Source: Amoebidium appalachense
Taxonomy: Eukaryota; Ichthyosporea
DNA: 64,000 bases
NCBI GenBank assembly: GCA_963693365.1
Contig: CAVNZM010000005.1
Location: forward strand, 6,448,001-6,512,000
Direction of reading: 5' to 3'
The notes beneath the pieces were generated by a model. That model saw only the letters and a program-made list of their open reading frames with translations, was not told where the DNA came from and did not search any database. Made by a program: the position numbers and the translations under genes. Every line of letters starts with the position of its first letter. The stretch's first letter is position 1. Below are positions 21,414 to 33,692 of this stretch, in pieces.

Positions 21414-22029
21414 CCCGCTCTTCCGGCTACACGCATCCCCGCCGGATTCGCCCCTGTACCTCTTCCCTTCCCCATCGTCTCTGCCCATTGCCGAGCGCTA
21501 TGTGGAATGGCTGGCGACCCCCCCGGAGGTACGGCTAGATCATAGTGTGAATATGAATAGTTTCAAGTCTATGGCTGATAGATATCTTTTTACTCTACGT
21601 GTTGAGTCCCTTCCGGTGTTAGGACCGCACAAACACCAACTACTAGTAGCCTATATGGCGGATACGGTTAGAGAGTCTCGTTCATACATAGATTCGTTTA
21701 TTCGTAATGTGGTGTGGTGTAAAAACGCAAAGATGATTATGGCTTGGCGGTGTAATCGGTTTCTGGTGTCTCCTGCTCGTATGTGTAATATGTGTGGGGG
21801 GCGGTTTACTCGCGGCTGCATATCTATCAATAAATGCAACCTGTTAGCTAATGTATTAGAACCGGAGGTTATTGGCGGTTTTATTCTCTTTTCTTCATCT
21901 CTTCCTCAATATATCCGTTTTAAGATGACTATCCTAGATCACCTTATTAATGCTGCACAGTATGATATTGTGATCCGGTGCCTTAACTTTCTGTCGGAGC
22001 TACCGATGCTAGCATCTGCTTACCCATAA
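21414..22029 (+). pseudogene. C-terminal part of LINE-B ORF2 protein
   Basis: An open frame of about 200 codons ending at 22029. It aligns by eye with the LINE-A C-terminus: RSYIDSFIRNVVWC, then MIMAWRCNRFLVSPARMC, a Cys-rich stretch (CNMCGGRFTRGCISINKC) where LINE-A has CPNNTHTHQFNRSCIAKC, and an end YDIVIRCLNFLSEL versus YDLFIRCIDWLEKH. The Cys-rich motif may be a zinc knuckle. The 5' truncation removed endonuclease and reverse transcriptase. The first codons of this frame in the window belong to LINE-A and flanking DNA. Confidence 0.82.
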
Positions 22030-22190
22030 TATGTAATAGGGGTGTCAGATCCTACGATGGCGCTCATTGTTGCCTAGCATGTACATATGTCACTGGCTGC
22101 ATTTGATTGGCTGTGCTGGAAAACGCAGTAGGCCGTCGAATGTGGCTGGGCCTCCGGCAATGTCCACGCAATAAAAAGTGTGTAAACCCC
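21414..22190 (+). mobile_element. LINE-B fragment nested in LINE-A copy 1
   Basis: 777 bp bounded by a 6-bp target duplication GATAGA (21408-21413 and 22191-22196); removing it restores the uninterrupted LINE-A sequence seen at about 59763. It carries the C-terminal part of a LINE ORF2 and a 3' UTR with AATAAA, ending GTGTGTAAACCCC. That terminus matches LINE-A although the proteins are strongly diverged, so it is a different but related family. Confidence 0.9.
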
Positions 22191-24531
22191 GATAGATCTC
22201 GGTGATTATGCTGGCGGTGGTAGAAAGGAATATCCCGATGCTCTCTTGTTACCAAACACCACTCCCGCTAGACTAGGTGAACCCCTGTCTCAAAAGGAAA
22301 GCTTGCGCCGGCTTGCTAGTATGAATCGATTTGGCCCCCCTGCTCGTATTATTGGTGATACCACTGGAGACCCCCTCATAGACTCTGATAAGTATTTCTC
22401 GGAACTGTTTAAAGATAGGACCCCCGCTCAGAAACCTATTGTGTGGCCTGTAGACCCATCTATCCCCATAGAATCGATCCTCCCCTTTTTCAGTCCCGAT
22501 GCCATATGGTCTGTGATATCTAGTTATAGCTCTAGTAAGTCTTGTGGACCTGATGGACTCCCTGCTGGGTTTCTTAAAATCCTTGTTCCCTCCTACCCAC
22601 AAAAGGAAAGTGATCGTGCTATTAAACCTGATCTTACTATCATGTTAAGCTCTCTCTTTTCTTGGTGTGTTAAATGTGGACATGTCCCGTCATCTTGGTT
22701 AGATACCTTAGTGATCCCCATAGTTAAGAAGGACTCTGAGGGCCCCATATCATCCTTTCGCCCCATTACACTAACCCAGGTTGTTCGTAGATTCTTTGAA
22801 GCTTGCTTACTTAGGTTATTTGCACATCACCCTAGGTTTCAATCTATTCTTCACATACACCCATGCCAATCCGCTTTTCGTAAAAACAATTCATGTTATG
22901 TTCAAATAATGGCACTGCACGATTCTATGCAAGTTGGTGCACGATATGTTGGCTTTATTGATTGGAAAACTGCTTACGATTCTGTCTCCCCTGGTCTCCT
23001 ATGGGAAAAGCTTGCTGCACGGGGTGTACCACACTGCATTGGTGTTCTGTTAGAAGCACTCTTGTCTCAAACCTATGGTAGAGCTGTGGTTAATGGGCAT
23101 CTTTCATATGGTTTTGCTCGTACTAGAGGTCTCTTGCAGGGTTCATTGCTTAGCCCCTTTTTGTTTAACCTATTTATAGATGATTTGGCTGTCAAGATTT
23201 ACCCCGAAAACGATGACCCTATTAATAACTTTCCGCCTGCACTTCTCTATGCTGATGATCTGTCCCTCCTTGCCCGTACCCCTAAACGCCTGCAAAGATT
23301 GTTCGATGTAGTGTCAGAGTGGTGCAAGGCAAACCTTATGATCCTTAACATAGACAAATGTGGTGTTCTTGTACCTGATATAGCTAACAATTTACACACA
23401 TTTACATTATCATCTAAACCTGTACCTATAGTTCCAGAATACAAATATCTTGGTATTCCGGTTGATTCTGTTGGTGTTATGTTTCCCCATATGGTCGAAA
23501 AGAGGGTAGAGTTGGCTCGTAAGCGGTTAGCTTTCTTCTCGGCTAATATTTTTAAAGACACACCCCTCCATCCTTCTATTAGACTTACATTTATTCGCAC
23601 TTTTGTCTTCCCGGCATGTGAATATGGTTTACCCCTTCTCGCCGTATGGATCAAGAAAGAGAGAACTAGAGCGCTTAAACCCTTGGCAAATTTCCTTGAA
23701 GCAGAAGTTGCCTCCTTTCCATCTAACAACTGTTGTAAACCTGGGCCTGTAACGCTCTCGATATATGGTCTGGTCCCAATAGCTGCTAGAGTATCCTATC
23801 TCGCGCTGAAATTCAATAAGCACATAAGCCGCTTAAAGAAGTATTTGCCCTCCCACCCTCTCTTCTCTGTCCGACCTGTCCCCTCCTCACCTCTCCCCTC
23901 TTTCCTCCCCTCTCTCTCCCCTTCTCCCCTGGGCACAAATACAAATAAACCCCGCAATAGTGCGTGTGTGACTTTGGACTGCCACTTACTTATTAAACAT
24001 GTACACAATCACAAGATAATCACGCAATATAACAAATGGAAAAAGATACCACACGACACTAGACCCGATGAAAGCATACACCTTGAAAAACTAAGCCTTA
24101 TGTCTCGTTTTATATATACTGACCGCCTCAACCATATTGCCAAATATGGCACTCGCAAATGTATAACACCTAAATACATATTACCTTCCTGTAGAACTGG
24201 TCTTTCTCTAGCTGATGGTATTATTGATCAATTACCACGCTTTTACTGTACACGTGCTATACAGTGGAGATCTAATAAGTATAAGGTGGCATCATTTGCA
24301 TGCCCAAACAACACACACACACACCAGTTTAACCGGTCATGTATCGCCAAATGTAGTTTGATAGACCACATAATACCGCAACACACACACGTCACATTCA
24401 CAACAGACACCCAGAAAGATAGCCTACCTGTAAATTACAACATCCTTGATTTTATACTAAACACGCGTAACTACGACCTGTTTATTAGATGTATTGATTG
24501 GCTTGAGAAACACATCACTACAAAATTATAG
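22191..24531 (+). pseudogene. LINE-A copy 1 ORF2: reverse transcriptase and C-terminal domain
   Basis: Uninterrupted frame (ATG-initiated part 22246-24531, 761 codons) of a non-LTR reverse transcriptase. RT motifs in order: GPDGLPAGFLKIL, SFRPITLTQVVRRFFEACLL, QSAFRKNNSCYVQIMAL, YVGFIDWKTAYDSVSPGLLW, GLLQGSLLSPFLFNLFIDDLA, the catalytic LLYADDLSLLA, and LNIDKCGVLV. A basic C-terminal domain has a Cys/His stretch (CPNNTHTHQFNRSCIAKC). No RNase H domain follows. The endonuclease is absent because of 5' truncation. The RT frame is more intact here than in copy 2 and serves as reference for that copy's lesions. It cannot be autonomous. Confidence 0.95.
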
Positions 24532-24551
24532 CGCACGCGCACACACACACA

Positions 24552-24589
<38 letters not shown>

Positions 24590-24594
<5 letters not shown>

Positions 24595-25069
24595 ACAGTT
24601 GGACTAGCTAGGATAAGGCAGAGTACAACTGAATCAAAATAAAGACAGAGAACGGGTAGAAAGGCACACGCGGCCAGGTTGCTTTTACTATGGGCCGACT
24701 CAGTCTGTCTCAGACTTCACTGATGTGATCCCCGTACTGGGACGGCTTTCTTATATAGCCCCCAGGTTTCGGATCAAGGCCCAGGATTGGTTCATCCGCG
24801 GCCAGCGCGGGTGGCAACATGCCATTCGTGATTCTGGTGCGGTCCGAGCCAGTCAGACCTTCGTCCTATTTATGCAAACCTCTTATTGGTTCACTTCGTT
24901 TATGTGGTATGCAGCGGAAGAACCATATATGGTTCAATTCTTAGGTCAGAGTGAGTCCTATTGGTGCGGACATAATATTTATGTGATATTCATGACAAAG
25001 CACGAATCGTGTGGTAGTAGATCACATTCTTTAGTAAACATGTACAGTTCAGGTGTACAGTTGTTTACA
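24590..25069 (-). repeat. 3' LTR of the minus-oriented element (480 bp)
   Basis: Starts TGTAAACAGTTGG and ends TTGTTTACA as read on the plus strand. Its inverted ends are TGTAAAC/GTTTACA. On the minus strand a TATA-like GGCTATATAA lies at about 24760-24751, roughly 310 bases into the LTR. A 126-codon plus-strand frame inside (24725-25105) is present in both LTRs and is not a known protein. Confidence 0.95.
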
Positions 25070-25081
25070 CTCCCCCCCTTG
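25070..25081 (-). other. Polypurine tract of the LTR element
   Basis: Plus-strand CTCCCCCCCTTG reads CAAGGGGGGGAG on the element's sense strand, directly before the TGTAAAC start of the 3' LTR. Confidence 0.85.
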
Positions 25082-25547
25082 TTGGGAGCCTGGTGGTGTC
25101 GTTAGACAAGCAAACCACCAGGCTGAGAGGCGATAAACAACCTTCAGCGAGAATTCTCGTGCGCCGACCTGCTGGGCAGAACAGAGCAAGGACGGTTGAA
25201 TAGAGTTGTGCACGTCTATGAGCACTTCTTCATTTGCCAAAACGTAAATTCATGCAGCATTCTTCTGTGATTTCATTTTCGTGGCGAAGATTATTGCAGA
25301 GTGTGTGCGAATTGTTCGCTTCGTCTCTGTGCTTGGCTTTTCTGTAGAAGTAGTATTTTTCTTTTTGGGAATTTTTCCTTTTTAGGATACTCCCGCAGAT
25401 TCGTTTTCAATTGCGAGTAATTTGGTTGTGTGGATGAATGATCATACCAAACATTCGATAATGAATATAACTCAAGCCTTAGGTCACTTCGTAGCTCAGG
25501 TAGTGGTGGATAGCTTCAAGGCTTAGCCGCTGCTCCTTATCCCGGTT

Positions 25548-26586
25548 CTACCTTAAGACTGTAAGCCGAGATACCATGGCCGGAAAAGCCACTTCTTTCA
25601 TGAACAAAGAGCACTTCTTTCCTTTCAGCTTTAACCCTGCATCATCGGAGCTGGGAAAAACAGAATAAAAATGCCCTAAATGTTCTTCGTTGGGCGACAT
25701 AAAGAAATATATCAGCCCGTCAGAACCAGTAAAAACCCGGTTCATAATTCATAAGAAGAGGGTAGGCAAAGCAAGCCTCCTTCAGAAAACACATGCTTCC
25801 ATTCGTGAGCAGTTTTCGTATCCCATTTGCCAGCCATTTTCGTTGAGCAGGGGGATTCCAGGCATAATACATTCTTCTGGAGGCTTGGCCTAAAAAGAAA
25901 AGTCGTCACAGTCGCCCTTTCTTTTGTAAGCAACTTCGTGAGCGCGCTTCGTATCTTCATATCCTCCAGTGCAGGTCTGGATGGTGCCCCATCCTCTGCT
26001 TCTTTTGTAGGTGGCCCTACTGTTGGTTCTGTTTGTTGTGTGGAAAACCAAAACCATTCGTGTTCGTGGAACTGCTTTGTGCTGTGCTTTCTTTCGTGTT
26101 GGTGTTCATGGAGTTACCCCATTCACACACCTACTACTTTCATACATCAGACGTAAGTAGCTGCCTGGGGGGTGTGTGGTTCGTGTTCGTGGCATTCTTC
26201 TGTTCCTTCGTGAGAAGAATATTCGTTTTAGCAGAGGTGCCCAATAAGGCAGCTTGTGGGGTTGTCTCCCGCATGTGCCCATTGGTGGGGTATGCACGTG
26301 CTAAATTGTTACAGTGTCATCATATTGCAAGGGAATAACATGGTCACCTCCGTACCAGGGCCTAGGTACACATGATGGTCCGATGTGTTAGTCAACAACA
26401 CCTTGCATTCGTATTCGTATTCGTCTTCCTCGTCACTTTCTTCAGTAGTGAAGGAGGGTATTCGTAATTCGAAACTGAAAGGCTTCCAGCCAAAATACTG
26501 ACACTGTATGCTGGGGTTGTGAGGGAACGGTGCCCATACCACATTCTTTTGTTTTCTTTATTCTGGTGGGGGTGTGCCGGCAGCAA
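25548..26586 (-). pseudogene. Remnant Ty3/gypsy pol (protease-RT linker and RT fragment)
   Basis: On the minus strand, 25745-25586 encodes a segment matching the part of gypsy reverse transcriptase after the YLDD box: NEEHLGHFYSVFPSSDDAGL, then LKGKKCSLFMKEVAF. The YxDD itself has decayed (FTGSDGLIYFF). Upstream, 26542-26309 encodes KVLLTNTSDHHVYLGPGTEV, like the N-terminal linker region of gypsy Pol before RT. Stops and frameshifts separate the pieces. RNase H and integrase are not seen downstream. Assignment rests on these two segments plus strand agreement with the PBS and polypurine tract. Confidence 0.7.
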
Positions 26587-27660
26587 TTTTATTTTGCATG
26601 CGGGTATTCCAGGCTTTACAGCATAGTTCGTATGTTATAGTATTTGTACAGTATTGCCACACACTGGCAGTTACCTGTAAATTCGTACCCCACAGCTTCG
26701 TTTGTTTCGCATGCACGAACAAAGTTCTGCATCGACTTTATTACATGCCTTCTGTGCACCAAGAGTGCAAATTCGTTGGGGCATGGCACCAGGAAGGGCC
26801 ATACATGAGGCATATGTTCGTAATGTGTTTAGGCATGCCAGCATACGTTCATGCGCATGTTGTGCATCCTGTGCGATAAACTATGGGGCATGCTGTATTC
26901 GACAACAGCAAGAAATTCGAAGCATGCATGCAAAACTACTTTCACAGCACCTTATGTCCTACATGCTATAGGAACAGCGACTATCTTCTTCTTTAAATGC
27001 ATTCGTGCTGAAAGTGGCCGTGCATCTGGCTTGCGAGTGTGGACGTGCATGCGGTGGCATGGACACGATGGCAGTGTGCAATAGCGCAATGCACGCAAGG
27101 GCAACGGTTTTATTTTCTTCCTAACATAGAGGGGGCTGTGTGCATTGCAACCCAAGCAGTGTTGTGCATTCGTTCTTTCATTTTCGTATTTCCAATTCAT
27201 TTTGCTTTCGTTTTTCGTTTTTTGTCGTTTGATAACTTCGTTACTTCGTTTTGTTTTCGTGTTGCATTCATTTCGTATTTCCTCTATGCATTCGTTTGTC
27301 GTTAATTCTTTATTTCATTGTGTATTCGTGATGGTTCGTTTTTCGTTGGTTCATTGCTTCGTTAGCAATTCTTTATTCGTTTGTTCGTGTATTCGTTGTT
27401 TCGTTGTGTATTCGTTTTTCTTCACATTTTTTTTTGTGTCGTAGCAAAAGCCGTTTTACATGCTTTCAATTCTTTCCGTGTAGGTGGGCTGGCCACTTCA
27501 AACTTGTCGGTGTATATATTCTAAGTCGGACAAGGAAAGATGTACCTATCATCGTGGTAAAAAGGATTTGTGATCGGCCATGGCAGATTCTTGGGGTAAT
27601 TGAAAGATGTGAGATTCTTGTGCTGATTGAAAGATGTGAGATTCGAAGGATGCGAGATTC

Positions 27661-27682
27661 TTGAACTGCGCGGTCGCCAATT
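27661..27682 (-). other. Primer binding site of the LTR element
   Basis: Next to the 5' LTR, the minus strand reads TTGGCGACCGCGCAGTTCAA. TGG is the complement of a tRNA CCA end. The donor tRNA cannot be named from sequence alone. Confidence 0.75.
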
Positions 27683-28160
27683 TAAACAGTTGAACTAGCT
27701 AGGATAAGGCAGAGTACAACTGAATCAAAATAAAGACAGAGAACGGGTAGAAAGGCACACGCGGCCAGGTTGCTTTTACTATGGGCCGACTCAGTCTGTC
27801 TCAGACTTCACTGATGTGATCCCCGTACTGGGACGGCTTTCTTATATAGCCCCCAGGTTTCGGATCAAGGCCCAGGATTGGTTCATCCGCGGCCAGCGCG
27901 GGTGGCAACATGCCATTCGTGATTCTGGTGCGGTCCGAGCCAGTCAGACCTTCGTCCTATTTATGCAAACCTCTTATTGGTTCACTTCGTTTATGTGGTA
28001 TGCAGCGGAAGAACCATATATGGTTCAATTCTTAGGTCAGAGTGAGTCCTATTGGTGCGGACATAATATTTATGTGATATTCATGACAAAGCACGAATCG
28101 TGTGGTAGTAGATCACATTCTTTAGTAAACATGTACAGTTCAGGTGTACAGTTGTTTACA
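27681..28160 (-). repeat. 5' LTR of the minus-oriented element (480 bp)
   Basis: Same length as the other LTR. The two differences I see are T for G at the second base (TTTAAAC for TGTAAAC) and A for G in CAGTTGAAC. Confidence 0.95.
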
Positions 28161-28233
28161 ACACACACACACACACACAACCAGCTGATACCGAGTGTCC
28201 CAAGGGGAGCCCCTTTAAAAAAAAAAATAATAA

Positions 28234-28276
<43 letters not shown>

Positions 28277-29045
28277 AAATAAAAATAAAAAAAAATAAAA
28301 ACGGGGAACCCCAACTAATTGATTTCTCCTTGTAGTCTTTATGGTGTCTCGTAGAGAAAGTAAACCCTGATATATAGTCACCACCCGACATCTATGTACG
28401 TGATCATGATATACCGCTGAGGGGATATTCCGAGCAAACCCCCCCCCCCCATACCTGAGACTGGTTCTCTTTGCCTCGAGTAAACAGCGTAAACCCCTCT
28501 TTTATTACACCAATCACCTTGGTCCAGAGATAAAAAAGGCAGGAAACTTCAGCAGCTAACTGGGCATACCAAGAAAGCGCGCGCGACTCTCGACCACTAC
28601 GCTGTAGGGGGGGTCGCCTGAAACGGGCCACTCTGGTGGCTCCTTCGGCTTGAATGAGCCACATATGTGGCTCATAGGCAACTTATCACTAGGGTAAACA
28701 TAGTTGCACGAAGTATGTAAAAGGCAAAAGCAAATAGAAAAGGGTAAAGTGCACTTCATTAGTATCCAATGACAATACACTGTTTGGAGGTTTTTATTAT
28801 TGCTGCATCATGCTCAAGGTCTGCCTCAAACCTTGAGGCCCCCAGCTTGCGGTGTTGATGGCAGTAGACATCCAATATATATCACCCTCAGCGTGTGGAT
28901 GTGCAGGTACATATGCCATAGGTGTAGTGTTTATCGCTCACTCACTGCGATACATGCAGCTCCTGCAGAATGTGGGGTGGAAAGGGTGGGGACGGAGGGT
29001 GAGAGGGGAGGGGAGGGGAAAGGGAGACGAGAGGTAAGGGGAGGG

Positions 29046-29335
<290 letters not shown>

Positions 29336-29540
29336 AGAGCTGGGAGGGATGGAGAGAGAGAGAGAGAGGGGGGGAGAGAGAGAAAGGGAGGGAGGGAGGG
29401 AGGGAGGGAGGGAGACAGGGAGAGAGGGAAAGGAGAGGGAGATGGAGGGAGGGATTGAGGGCGAGAGAAAGATTGAGAGATGAGAGAGTGTTCGTGTAAG
29501 AGACACGGAGGACCAGTAGTGGCAGTAGTAGATACAGATG

Positions 29541-29578
<38 letters not shown>

Positions 29579-29682
29579 GGGGTGCAAGGTGGGCAGGACG
29601 GACAGGGTAAAATGGAGGAAAATCATCATTGCAAAGAGGGGACGTTGCAGTTGGGGGTGGTGAAAGTGATGGTGGTGGTGGT

Positions 29683-29753
<71 letters not shown>
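29683..29753. repeat. Poly-G homopolymer, 71 nt
   Basis: Uninterrupted G run following (GGT)n. Confidence 0.93.
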
Positions 29754-29754
<1 letters not shown>

Positions 29755-32700
29755 TCATGGGCAAGGAGCGGCTGTGAGGAGTCAGGTGGAATGAGGTGCA
29801 AAAGAGCTCGACGTGTGTAAGATAGAGAAGAAGGCACCCTGATTAGAGCATGCTTATCAATCACCGTGTGGCCGTCCCAAAAATGTAGTAAAAATGATTT
29901 CACACATGATGGTGCAAGTGAATTTCCTCGGTTCTTTTCGTTCATTTCTCCCCCCCTTTTCTCTTTTCTTTTCTTTTCCTCCCGCCCACTTTCTTCTTCT
30001 TCTTTTTCTTCTCTTACCCCCCCCCCCCCCCCCCCCCCCCCCACAAAAAAAATATATATATATATATATATATAGTTTCTTTCTTTCTTTATTTATTTAT
30101 TTCTTTCTTTCTTTTCCTTTTTTTTTTTTTTTTTTTTATGGGGGGGGGGGGGGGGGGGGGGGGAGGCTATTGCAGAAGAAGTAACTTGAACCGGCCAGCA
30201 CGTTTTTGGTGTCACTATCAAACAAAACTCAATGAGCGCCACACAAGAATTATTTCGGCGATATATTATTGAAGCAAATTTCTTAGGGATATACCTATTG
30301 AGGCTTCAAGACTTCCAAGTGAACTCAGAAATCAGACATCCGGAGCACTCCTATCATTAGGTTTGTTATAAACTGCATGCCAGTAACCGGGCAAAAAAAA
30401 TCAACCACTAAGAATTTAATTAATTAGAGTGTGCACCTGCTAATATTAGTGTAATAATTGACCAAACCGATGGCTAGCTAGTGTGTGACAGATGGCCGGC
30501 GTGGGATAGTAAGTGCTGATTCAAGTATAAGACCAACCGCGTGTAAACGTGCAGCTGTGCCCATTGACACTTGAACCAAAAAGATGAACATCTGTACACA
30601 TATATATATATGCACCTTGTCTGGTGCTTTTTCTGGCAAACATGTGCGCGAACGTATTTACGTGTCTGTGCCTATGCATGTGCACATGCGCACACAGGTT
30701 TAGGTTGTTTTCTTCGTAAGTGCACGTGTGAGGAAGTGACTGTGGCACTGCCATGGGCAAACGAGCAACAAGGGTGGACGGGTAGGCGGTTCTGGGTCTG
30801 TGTGTGTGTGTGTGCATGTGTGTGTGTGTGCGCGCTCGTGTCTGTGCGTGTCTGCAGCTGTTTATGTGTGTGTGTGTGTGTGTGTGTGCTACGACAGTGT
30901 GTGTAAGAGGGGAGAGGGGGGGGGAGGGGGGGAGGGGGGGGGGGGGAAGGGGGGGGGGGGGGGGGGGGGTGGTCATGCACCTCTTCCACTGCGCCCACTG
31001 CCTGCATGATGCCGTCAGCCACTCCCACTGCGGCTGCTGCCACCACAGCCCACAGGGCCACGGCCACACACAAAAACACCTCCACAGAGGCAACTTGCAC
31101 AGAATGGGTGTGTGTCATGTTTGAACCTAGGCTGCTCTACGTGTACGTACTTACGTATGGATGTAGATGATTCAATGTTTTATCCTGTCCCGGTCAGGGT
31201 GCACGTTTAGAATCTTTTCAAACGTTAACGAAGAAATTGCGAGGTCTACCGCATCATAGGAGTCGGCTTGACTTGCAAAACTCTGATTTCCTCAGGTACG
31301 AATGATTCGGTTTCGTGACTATCTGGGTAGGTGCAGTGCCTGTGCCCAAATGTGACCGTGCAAACCAAGGGGCACGGTTATTACCAGTGAAGAGCTTGAA
31401 AGCACTGTCCAAACAAGTTATGTGCTCCTAGTAACAGTGACTGCACACACTGAATCCAACGAACTTGGGGAAAGAATTTGATCATACACATCTGAGATGT
31501 GTGGCTCTTTATTTCTCTTTTATGCAGAAATAGTGGGAGTTTTTAGGTGGCCATGGGCACGTGTTTGACAGCTAGGCGTACATGAAACCAAATGGCGGCG
31601 TGCAGATAACGCGTGATCGTAGCAGGTACTCAGCAAAAACATAAATTGTGACATGTGCAACACAGAGAGCTAGTATGGACACTAGCAAAAATTCCCCAAC
31701 GGACACGGGTGAACAACGGGGGCCATCGCGTATGTGGTTACATGTCTTCAGATCTTACAGAGTGAGACTGAGGGCACACATACACGTACATACGTACTCC
31801 GGCCAGATCCAGCTGCTGCACCATTTGCATAGCAAGTCAGTCTGCGCTTTATCGCAGGCGCAGAAGCTCAGAACTGTGCAGCAACTTGCCGTTGAGTTTT
31901 TCATTTTGTCAAGATGCTGTTATTCATTGCAATAGATCTCAGACTAGTACATACTGTACATGTGCAACCCATGCACATGTAGCATGGGCATATGAAACCG
32001 GATGGGCACATGGAACCGGTCCGAGAGCTCGTTAACATGTTATTACACCTGCGTGTGCATCAGCGGCATATGCAAGTACACAAGCAACGAGGCTCAATTT
32101 TTCCGTTGTGGCACTTCTTAAGACACGTGCCATGTGTGAAGGCTTTTGCGTGAATGATGCAACACGTGCACGATTCAAAAAGCATGTGAGAAACCTCGGG
32201 AGGCCGGGTGGCCGCGCGCGATGATTGGTTCGGAGGCCTCTCCGGAGTGAAGAAACCGCGAAACCGGGTGCTGGTATGATACTCAGTGAGAAAACTTGGT
32301 GATTTCAAAGATAATATGTGGCATGTATATTTATTCTGTTTTGAGCTCACACTCATTTCAGATAACTGCATTAATAACCATAAGCAGTTTTAATGCCTAT
32401 AGCAGCGCACGGTGCCGGCACTGACTCGGCAGAGTCAACGGTGTGCACTTGATGTGCCGATCACGTGCGAGGCCACCAAATATGGCTTAGCATACCGTGA
32501 TATGATTGGACTCTTAGTTCCACACCCGTTGTTGCTCTTTATGGTAGTTTGATTAAACGTTTGATTGGTTACTCTAGTGTTTACTCCGTGGTGATTGGCA
32601 CTCAGGAAACCACCCAGCTCTTGCCGTTATCAGTTGCGTGATTGTGGAGCAATAGAATTAGAGGTATCCTGAATCGGGTTGCTTTTTGCATGACTGGATA

Positions 32701-33281
32701 AAAAAAGGAAAGCCTACGCTTTTGTTGAAAGTGAATAAAAAATTACCTCAAAAGCTCTATAATGGCACAGTGTTTAAAATAAATACATTTTTTCGCTGGG
32801 TATTTGAATTTTTGCTGACGTTAGCCACGTAGCCTCGCGGCTCTAGCTCCGCAGAATAAGAAGTCTACTAATAGACAATTCTTTGCACTCCTCCACAATA
32901 ATTTGGCCTCTTTCAATCCGACTGCGTAAAAAGCTCAGACTGCGCAGGTTTTGTGTCAGTAATAACTTTGTTGGAGCTACCACCGTATAACATACGTACA
33001 AGTCTGCTAATAGGTTTGAACCCTCTATATAGTATTCATTCTCTTTATTAATGCCTTGCTAAGAAACTACTAGGTGATAATATGTTCCTAATTCTTTAAA
33101 ATGGCGTTAGATTCAGGTGCTGTTCTTTAGTTTGTGGTGGTGTGCCACCATCCGATGCTGTTTGGGGTTTCACACCCAGCAACGGAGCAACCAGATACAC
33201 GTGCCTATCCGTATCGTTATTGCGTGGGATTGCTTGCTTGCTTGCTATGGTTGCCACCTATAATCTTCCCCCTCCCTCCCT

Positions 33282-33313
<32 letters not shown>

Positions 33314-33692
33314 AGTCTCTTTTCTTGTTTACCCGTGCACCCATGCATCCATCGTGAGTTGATTGTGAGTTGGGCGCCCTAGAGCTTTTCTTCCCCCCCC
33401 CCCCCCCCCCCCCTCCCCCCACTCCCCTCTAAAACCACCCCCTATAATCCCCGTTCTCCTCCAACCTTTAATTCCCCCCCCCTCCCCCCCCCCCCCCCCC
33501 GACCTCCCCCCACTGTTCCTCCGGCTCCACATTTCAGCCAACCCTTTTCACGGTTTCGGTATTGTTTTTACTTCTTTTTAATCTTGCGCCCCTCACGTCT
33601 TCCTCCTTCCGCCCACACGAGCACAAAACGCCCTCGAAGGGTCTAATACCCCTAAGCCACTGGCTGACGTACTGTGTGCACACAGTGTAGCC

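Larger units (their letters stand above)
24590..28160 (-). mobile_element. LTR retrotransposon (Ty3/gypsy-like, internally decayed), minus orientation
   Basis: 3571 bp with two 480-bp direct repeats starting TG and ending CA. It sits inside the CA tract of the LINE-A 3' UTR, so the ACACA duplication is uninformative. Read on the minus strand, the 5' LTR is 28160-27681. It is followed by a primer binding site starting TGGCGACC; the 3' LTR (25069-24590) is preceded by the purine tract AAGGGGGGGAG. Only pol scraps are recognisable internally; RNase H and integrase are missing. The LTRs differ at only two positions I can see, so insertion was recent although the coding part was already defective. 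It was presumably mobilised in trans. Confidence 0.93.
21376..28497 (+). mobile_element. LINE-A copy 1: 5'-truncated non-LTR retrotransposon with nested insertions
   Basis: Flanked by the 7-bp target duplication TCTTTTA (21369-21375 and 28498-28504). It begins within ORF2 (GATACATGC...), is interrupted by a LINE-B fragment (21414-22190), resumes at 22191, and ends ORF2 at 24531. A CA-rich 3' UTR follows, itself interrupted by an LTR element (24590-28160). The 3' end resumes at 28161 and stops at GTAAACCCC (28497) without poly-A. The right-hand part (28161-28497) matches the 3' UTR of LINE-A copy 2 (about 62140-62465), except that the internal A tract has become (AAAT)n. Confidence 0.95.

Noticed and set aside
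24725-25105. 126-codon frame repeated exactly at 27816-28244
   Set aside because: It lies inside the two LTRs of one element, antisense to it; identity reflects the LTR pair, not a conserved gene.
25485-25555. tRNA-like stretch (TAGCTCAGGTAGTGG ... CCCGGTTCTACC)
   Set aside because: It has a D-arm-like word but no proper T-arm (GGTTCGAATCC) or pairing acceptor stem; it lies inside the decayed LTR element.
30672-31118. Minus-strand frame with an Ala/Val-rich hydrophobic start followed by Pro and His/Thr runs
   Set aside because: The hydrophobic part is short, the rest is repeat translation, and no splice partners were found.
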